Shown: positions 57,836 to 64,000 of the stretch, one piece after another
Layout: every line of letters begins with the position of its first letter
Numbering within the stretch: the first letter of the stretch is position 1
Assembly: GCA_914767715.1 (NCBI GenBank)
Contig: OU612072.1
Coordinates: 21,948,001-22,012,000, forward strand
Direction: 5' to 3'
DNA: 64,000 bases
From: Membranipora membranacea
Lineage: Eukaryota; Bryozoa; Gymnolaemata; Cheilostomatida; Membraniporidae
The notes under the pieces: generated by a model
Told to the model about the DNA's origin: nothing
Databases searched by the model: none
The model's input: only the letters and a program-made list of their open reading frames with translations
Translations under genes and position numbers: made by a program

Positions 57836-58154
57836 CCATAGAGTGTTCTTGGGAATCATATGCTCTCATGGTGCGTTGGAACAGCTAGCTTAAGTACTGT
57901 GCGCAAAATGTAGGACTGCACATATAACTTTGACATGGCACTAAAAAGTAATTCAGACACAACTCCTCAAACTGAGTTATAGTATAATATCACAATAGCT
58001 AGTTATGACTTTTAGGACACCATGTGCCATGGGGAGTTAGGCAGTAGTAAGTTGATTAATTTAGCTAGCCCACTGTATAGATTGTGTTAATATGGAAAGA
58101 ATATAGACTGTTATGACAAAAAAATGACTTTTCTGTCACTCAATGCTAACTTAA

Positions 58155-58659
58155 AGACTTTGTTTGAGGCTGCTCTTTTGTATCACATCTTATTCTATCA
58201 TGTGAGCGATTTTCAGCTTTAGAATCCAAATATTGAGGAAGTTATGGCCTCTCAAACTTCCAGGGTGATTGCCTTCAATCGGCATTGGGAATAAGCAGAT
58301 GTTTCCCCTGGGGTATGTCACAACCATAGACATGTGACATAGACATTATAGTTAATACACTAATAATCACACAGATAAGACGATGATCAAAATTCAGACC
58401 TGGGAGGGAATCGAACCCGGGTCCCCATACCTATAGGCAACTTACCATCACGCCACTTGGACCAACTAGGTTAGCTAGTTGTGACGTACCCTATCGATTG
58501 CCGGTTGATTCTTACTGCCGATAAATTGCCTTCATCTTGGAAGTTTGAGAGGCCATAACTTCCTCAATATTTGGATTCCAAAGCTGAAAATCGCTCACAT
58601 GATAGAATAAAATATGGAGAATAAGATGTGATACAAAAGAGCAGCCTCAAACAAAGTCT
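58155..58659. mobile_element. TTAA-flanked foldback element with tRNA-like core
   Basis: Inverted arms of about 120 bp (AGACTTTGTTTGAGGCTGC .. ggaagttatggcctctcaaa) with TTAA directly outside each end (58151-58154, 58660-58663), a piggyBac-like signature. The non-palindromic core contains a tRNA-like sequence at 58396-58465. Confidence 0.8.
58396..58465 (-). repeat. tRNA-like sequence inside the TTAA element
   Basis: On the minus strand: A box GTGGCGTGATGGTAAG, B box GGTTCGATTCCC, 31 bp apart. The acceptor stem ends do not pair well, so it looks tRNA-derived rather than a working tRNA gene. Confidence 0.55.
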
Positions 58660-58950
58660 TTAATTATCTAAATCAACAATCATTGTAGCATGCTGAGTAA
58701 ATTACTACTTGCACAGACTATCATGAATATAAGCTTTAGCTGCAGTGCCTGATGCTGTTGTACCAAAAATATCTTTGTTATTAAAACAATCTGTATGTCC
58801 AAAGCTTACTAGCCATGCTAGATAATAACAACATTTAAATTGGGAGTCGTGATTTATCATAAGATATTACTGAATGCCAACTGGAAAGAAAGTTAAGGTT
58901 TTAGGAATAATCTGATCAGGTTTCTAGTTTCCGCCATTTGCTACCCAGAG

Positions 58951-59263
58951 ATCCTGATTCTGTCAAAATACGACTTGCTCTAAATTCCGCTGATGGGAAG
59001 TAGAGCCAAAAACTCAAACCGCAATCCAGTTATAATCCAACTTGACAATGTTTGAATGGATTAGTAGACTCTTAGGTACCAGAGGGTGTCCAACATTTCT
59101 CTTTTGCCCAGGTATCCTGATTCTGTCAGCAGCTTGCTCAAGATTTCGCTGGTGGGAAGTAGAGCCAAAATCAAAAACTCCATAATCCAGTTATAATCTA
59201 AGCTGACAAAATTACAATGGATAAGGAGACTCCTAGGTACCAGATGGTGTCCAACATTTCTCT
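58951..59263. repeat. 163-bp tandem duplication (two units)
   Basis: Units 58951-59101 and 59114-59263 share atcctgattctgtca, gtgggaagtagagcc and gtgtccaacatttctct with indels between. Confidence 0.75.
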
Positions 59264-60464
59264 GTAAAGGCCTGTCCTTGAGTAATACAACATTGGTGGC
59301 TGATGTGGTGATCACATCATGATGATGGCTAATAGATGTCATTGTAGCTGGAAACTCGACTACTTTGATGTTCTTTTAAGCAGTGAAAAAGACTTGTTAC
59401 AAATATTTTTATTGCTCATAGTACCAGTATAAGTATCAGCTAACATGTAAGTATTATATAACATTGTCACACTCATACAGTTAGATGATGTCACCCAGCA
59501 CATTCTGCAGTGTCAGTACAAACATCTGTAGGTATGATCAGTGATTACAGGGTATGAATATCTCATACACTCTGACAGTCAGCGGGTGAATAAAAACCAA
59601 ATATAGTACTGGGAGTTGTCTCCTTTGTTCTTCTAGACTGGTTGTTAAGATTTAAGGAATGCCACTTGGCCTTCCTCGATAGATAAGAGAGAATTGGCAA
59701 ATAAGTTTGTAATGTTAAACATCATAGTAGTATTAGTGATGAAGATAATATTACTGCTTGTTTCGGGGAAGTTTATCTCTATGTAATACAAAAACTGAAA
59801 TAAGAGAGCAAATCGAAGAGGAAATAAATAACGGTTAGGAGTAAAACTTTCTATCCACAACAATCTACCTTTGAACTTTGAGAAGCACTGAAGTTATCAT
59901 AAAACTCTAATATGACCTATCTATTCGAGTACCTAGGCGTACAATTAGATAACTTCCTCCTTGTATTCCATTGGAATGTATATTACAGGCAGTACTGTGC
60001 TGGCTTAATTTATAGAGTTTGGGTAGTGAGTTAAAATTTAGTGGCTCATAGTAGGTAGTATATAACCTATAAATTAAAGGAATTAGGGACCACATCCCAT
60101 CTTCCTGTTTAGATATAACCTGCCTGAATCTAGTTTAAGAGTTTCATATTTTTGTTAACATGGGCGCTAGTCCGAGCTAGTTTGAGCACAGTCTAACTAC
60201 ATTTATGCTGTGCGTATCATTACTCGGAAATTCAGATCTTAAAATGCTCTGCGGGACTATTTGTCATGTGTCACAGCCTCTATGTCTTTGGTGTCAGGAA
60301 AGGACAGCTAGAATAGGCTAGAAATATTATCCCATAATCTAGCTTTCTCGCCGTCCAAAAGATATCAACCGGTACAAATGTTGGTACCTATTTATGATTA
60401 TTTTTAAAAATTACGTGCTGCATCACGGGAGCGTAGTTTTCATACACTGATTGTTTTCTTGTAG
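59264..60464. other. No gene recognised
   Basis: AT-rich non-coding sequence between the tandem duplication and the RAPGEF1 exon; homology to unit 1 resumes at about 60420. Confidence 0.5.
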
Positions 60465-60639
60465 ATGTCAGGAAGGTGCAGAATGAAAGGAGGAAGGTAA
60501 CTCAGGCTCTCAAGTATATAAACTTTGCGATAGATAAGAGTAACATGATATTATTACCAGGCTCTGCTACTGTAGCTCTGGAGGTGATATTCGGACTTAT
60601 CACTCTTATCACTGGTCTTATGTCTAATGAGGATCCCAG
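60465..60639 (+). pseudogene. RAPGEF1: RAPGEF1 N-terminal exon 1, unit 2 (-1 at acceptor)
   Basis: Internal frame VRKVQNERRKVTQALKYIN is intact and closer to the family than unit 1. The exon enters in phase 1 rather than phase 0. Confidence 0.75.
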
Positions 60640-61247
60640 GTAAGTGAGGAACGGAGGCCCTAGGGGGCTTCAACACGGAATGGCAACCCTAGGGTACCTC
60701 AACATGATAGAGTATCAACCGTAGTTTGGTTCCGTGCAGCTAAAGCTTCGACAGTGAATTCAATGAAAAGTCAGATCATCTAGATGTGCAGGCAGATAAT
60801 GGAGCTGGTTATTTCATAATTTATCAAGCTCTGATCTCAATTAAAAAAACCCGGTCAGGGAGGATTGCAGGCGTCTCTATCATTCACTGGTTAATGATGT
60901 CACTGCGCACCCTGAAACTCTGTCAAACCCTCTACCTCGCCACTCCCCCACAATCAGCCCCCTAGCAGTTAACTTTGTTTATGTCACAATTAGAGCTGTT
61001 GTTGGTGGTTGGTAGTTGAATGCCATAACTAAACCAGCAACCAGGAATAGACTAGACATGATAACTTTGTTACAGGAGGAGTTGTGCGATTACCTCCACC
61101 TAGGAGTTAGAGTTAGGAGTTGTATCTAACTCCTTGCCTCCAACACTCCAAACATTGATAAATAAAGATATGTTGTGCGTTTGGCAATTTACATATTGGC
61201 ATGTCTAGTATAAACTCTGCTATATTCTCTTGTTGCTATTTTGGTAG

Positions 61248-61364
61248 CGCAGAGCTGACTTATTACCTACAGCAGACATATAATGTTCTGGCTGAGCTCA
61301 TAGAATGGGCTGACGCCGTCATGCTCATGGATATAAAAACCCAACTAGATGGCAACAATGCAAA
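61248..61364 (+). CDS. RAPGEF1: RAPGEF1 N-terminal exon 2, unit 2
   Basis: 117 bp, AELTYYLQQTYNVLAEL, EWADAVMLMDIKTQLDG; donor GTGAGT. Confidence 0.85.
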
Positions 61365-61684
61365 GTGAGTCAGGGTCCTGTAGATGAGGAAACTTTTGCT
61401 TTTTTGTAACTTGTAAGCAATGCAATAACGATTTGAGAATCGATATCGTTGATATACGAAGGTCCCTTAAGATAATTATTAGTCCTTAGTAGTTCCTTAC
61501 TTTGGCTCTTGTTTTTGAAAGTCACAAATTAATATAAATGTATTATAAATTTAACATCAGTTCAAAATGTTTGCTTTGCATTCCTTAGCTACTAGTTATC
61601 CCAGGCACCAATCATTCCAACACATTGGATAAATTATATATTATTCTGGTTGAAACTTCTAATTGATTTCTACAATGATGACAG

Positions 61685-61871
61685 GAGAGTGATACGAGGT
61701 ATCGAGACATCAGTAGATGACCTCACAGAGTTTACATGTGAAGTGGTATAATGTAGTTATGGGACCAGATGGTAAAACCTACCTACAAGCACCGCTGGCT
61801 CAGAGCGGGGATTTGTCCCCCATACAACCGATTCTCAGACCTGCTGGAGCTGCTACCGGTACTGGATATAT
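61685..61871 (+). pseudogene. RAPGEF1: RAPGEF1 N-terminal exon 3, unit 2 (frame change)
   Basis: 187 bp as in unit 1: GIETSVDDLTEFTCEVV, TAA, then YNVVMGPDGKTYLQAPL in the +1 frame. Confidence 0.65.
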
Positions 61872-62156
61872 GTAAGTTATTCTTTGTGTGTAAACTTATG
61901 TCATTTTTTTCTGTTGGGCACGAGGAATAGCAGTCATTATCATTGACATAGTTTGTGTGGTATATTTAGTTTGTTTATGCCTCGTTCGCACTTGCACTAG
62001 CTAAGTTAATTTCATCATTATTTGCATAACTATATGTATACATTCAACTTAGTGACTTGATACACAAAACCACCCAAAGTTATGCCCTCTTTGACATTAA
62101 GGGGGCAACTCCAACATGAAGCTACAATGCATGCGTTTTTATCCTTTCGTTCATAG

Positions 62157-62338
62157 GGGAGCACCTGTCGATTTGAAGTATTTCTCAAGCAGAATAGACC
62201 AGTTAACGATTGACTTCATGGCTAACTCTGCTACAGGACAGAAGGAGAGAGCCCCCAATTTATCTCATCCACCCTCAACCTCTGAGAGAAAATACAGATC
62301 AAGAATAGGCTCTGATTTTGATAACGTCAGCAATAATT
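62157..62338 (+). CDS. RAPGEF1: RAPGEF1 N-terminal exon 4, unit 2
   Basis: 182 bp, GAPVDLKYFSSRIDQLT .. GSDFDNVSNN; acceptor TTCATAG, donor GTAAGG. Confidence 0.75.
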
Positions 62339-62668
62339 GTAAGGATAATCGATGACTTTGCACCAGGACAAGGCTAACTTGAGGAGCCTAGTAACTTAAT
62401 TTTCTCTAATGAAATTGTCCATTTACTCTGTGAAACTTTGCCAGAGTTGCTCGTAGTTATATTCCATTATTGACTGGTGATGAATGATGATGGAATGCCC
62501 CTACCAGCAAACTAGAATAAACCACATCACTCAGGAATTATCTATTGTCAGTACTGTGAGCTAAGAAACCTCATTGCAGGTCAAACTGTCCCTGAGCAAA
62601 TCACTAGAAAAAAGCACATCGCTTTCTGTTATAAAACATTATTCATTTCGTTTTCTTTTTATGAGCAG

Positions 62669-62829
62669 CCTTGTATGACAGTAACACCAAGTCACCTGCT
62701 GTTACAACGATGATGGCTGCCTCTGATTCTTGGACTCCCAGTGGGGACAGAAATCTCATGAACAGAAGCTTTACTGGCCTGCCAACTGTCAACCAGTGGC
62801 ACCAACAACATGTGAGAGGAAAGAACGGG
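62669..62829 (+). CDS. RAPGEF1: RAPGEF1 N-terminal exon 5, unit 2
   Basis: 161 bp, phase 1 to 0: LYDSNTKSPAVTTMMAAS .. NRSFTGLPTVNQWHQQH; acceptor ATGAGCAG, donor GTATGT. Confidence 0.7.
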
Positions 62830-63439
62830 GTATGTCTGGCCTTTCAATAAGATTATTTTTACCTCCAGGACTTTTTCAGAAGGGTCATCTTTAGAGGCCA
62901 GTACTAAACAAATAGAGGAAATCCGAAGTCCCAAGTTTCAGTAAGTTTACATCCTTCAGTTTGATGGGAAAGTTCAAAATACCCGAAAAAGTTACCAAAT
63001 CTAGGGTTTGCTAATTGGTTAAACAGTCCACTCCTGAGACTCAGATCGAGATATACCCAGAGTGTATCATAGCATTAGTGGAGAAATCATTCACTTCTCA
63101 GTATACCTTGTTTAAGTAATATCACATAGCCCTCTGTATATATTATATATATAGCCTGCTGGTACGTGGTCCTATATCATTAGGGCGTACCAGTCTAAGG
63201 CATCGAGCTGACGGTAGCACTACTCATATCGTATGAATTGAGCATTCCTGGTGGTGACTTTATGATCCATATACCCACGCTTCATCGTTATCAACCTGCT
63301 AAATCTTTGCTCCCTACAGCCGAGCAGGAAAATCAAATGCCTATCATGTTATGAGGTATGAGAGTCGCAAACCTTTCCTATTATAACACAATGTCTGCTG
63401 CCTATGTGTTAGCTAGTGGTGGATCTAAAGGGCACAGGC

Positions 63440-63645
63440 TCACCCCCCCCCCCCCATATCTTAACGATAAATTTACAAGAACAGAAGAAAATCATCTCAA
63501 CCTGCTGTTGTCCCAGTTGATAAATGTGAAATCACCACCAACTGATACTTGTATAGTGGCGATAGCTGAACGACGTCACACATTACAACTGTCTGGCCCT
63601 ACAGACCCCCTCCAGCCAAAACTCCAGATCCGCCACTTAAGGTAA
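63440..63645 (+). CDS. Possible further RAPGEF1 exon, Pro-rich end
   Basis: After a poly(C) tract (about 63444-63457) one frame stays open for 60 codons; in another frame the end reads PYRPPPAKTPDPPLK before AAG|GTAATG, resembling the Pro-rich Crk SH3-binding segments of C3G. The frame and acceptor are not settled. Confidence 0.25.
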
Positions 63646-63655
63646 TGTCAAAGAT

Positions 63656-64000
63656 CGATCCGAATATCAACACATCATATACCGTTGGAAAGCTGCCGAG
63701 CTACTGAAAATGAATACCTGAACAAAAACTAGATTCGATGACGTTGTGTCATTTTAGGGAGGAAATGAGGCAGAAAACGCTGTTTTTGTCAATGCAGATG
63801 GCGGAGTCAAATTAATTGCAAGAAATTTTAAAACAGGTGCAATGTATACTTAAAGATTGCCTTCATCGTAAAATTTGATTTTCTTTGATATATGACTAGT
63901 CTAAACTGACTTTTTACCTCACGCCATACCCAATGCATTTTTTTTGTGAAGCCGTAAAAATATGTGAAATTTCATTCATTAATTCAGAACAGATCATAGG
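63656..64000. other. No gene recognised at window end
   Basis: AT-rich sequence without a supported exon. Confidence 0.5.

Larger units (their letters stand above)
60465..62829 (+). pseudogene. RAPGEF1: RAPGEF1 5' half, unit 2 (five exons)
   Basis: Exons 60465-60639, 61248-61364, 61685-61871, 62157-62338 and 62669-62829. Same product as unit 1: VRKVQNERRKVTQALKYIN, LLPGSATVALEVIFG, AELIEWADAVMLMD, then polar linker exons ending WHQQHVRGKNG before GTATGT. Exon 1 lacks one A at its acceptor (ATGTC against AATGTC), giving 175 bp; exon 3 has the same +1 length as unit 1. Exons 2, 4 and 5 are clean. The gene would continue to the right; the catalytic exons are not in the remaining 1.2 kb. Confidence 0.8.
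44490..63250. repeat. Segmental duplication, unit 2
   Basis: Direct copy of unit 1 (see 13640-42950). Unit-2-specific material: a block at about 50100-50430, the LINE at 51463-53048, and 54.16-60.43 kb. Introns, including long non-coding stretches, remain alignable, so the duplication is recent or the two units are alleles. Confidence 0.9.

Noticed and set aside
63358-63645. 95-codon plus-strand frame as a complete small gene
   Set aside because: Crosses a poly(C) tract and has no motif; only its 3' part is kept as a weak candidate exon.

Overview
The window is animal nuclear DNA: AT-rich, with many introns (exons mostly 50-260 bp with GT-AG junctions), single-codon resolution of metazoan protein families, and many small DNA transposons and SINE-like elements. 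RAPGEF1 (C3G), PHAX and AP2S1 all have recognisable homologues here; RAPGEF1 argues for an animal, and the compact introns plus an LRR gene in a transposon-rich setting would fit a sponge or another early-branching invertebrate. The species cannot be fixed from the sequence.

Layout. Positions 1-5.9 kb hold exons of a minus-strand leucine-rich-repeat gene, with LRR exon+intron units in tandem. 6-13 kb is gene-poor: two tandem copies of a tRNA-like SINE-type repeat (7.1-7.9 kb) and a complete 1-kb DNA transposon with an 8-bp target duplication (11.08-12.09 kb). From 13.6 kb to the end the window is dominated by a large direct duplication. Unit 1 (about 13.6-42.95 kb) and unit 2 (about 44.5-63.25 kb) carry the same gene order: PHAX on the minus strand, head-to-head with AP2S1 on the plus strand, then the 5' half of RAPGEF1 on the plus strand.

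The units differ by large insertions. PHAX intron 3 of unit 1 contains about 16.2 kb (16,788-33,013) that unit 2 lacks; this insert carries seven in-phase exons of the RAPGEF1 catalytic half on the minus strand, stopping part-way through the RasGEF domain. Unit 2 has a 1.6-kb LINE insertion in AP2S1 intron 1, a 0.33-kb insertion in the PHAX-AP2S1 promoter region, and a different 6.2-kb stretch (54.16-60.4 kb) where unit 1 has AP2S1 exons 3-4.

Almost every gene copy is damaged, and the lesions differ between copies: unit-1 PHAX has lost splice sites and has a nonsense codon, unit-2 PHAX is frameshifted in its last exon; unit-1 AP2S1 has two nonsense codons and a frameshift in exon 3, unit-2 AP2S1 lacks exons 3-4; the first conserved RAPGEF1 exon is +1 in unit 1 and -1 in unit 2. 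This is either a real tandem duplication undergoing decay, or two haplotypes/misjoined contigs of a very heterozygous genome; the sequence alone cannot decide. The genes act in unrelated processes (snRNA export, clathrin adaptor AP-2, Rap1 activation); their shared order is positional, not an operon. I found no new enzymatic or defence system; the most unusual local feature is an in-frame 54-bp repeat array in the RAPGEF1 linker in which every unit carries a potential 5' splice site.
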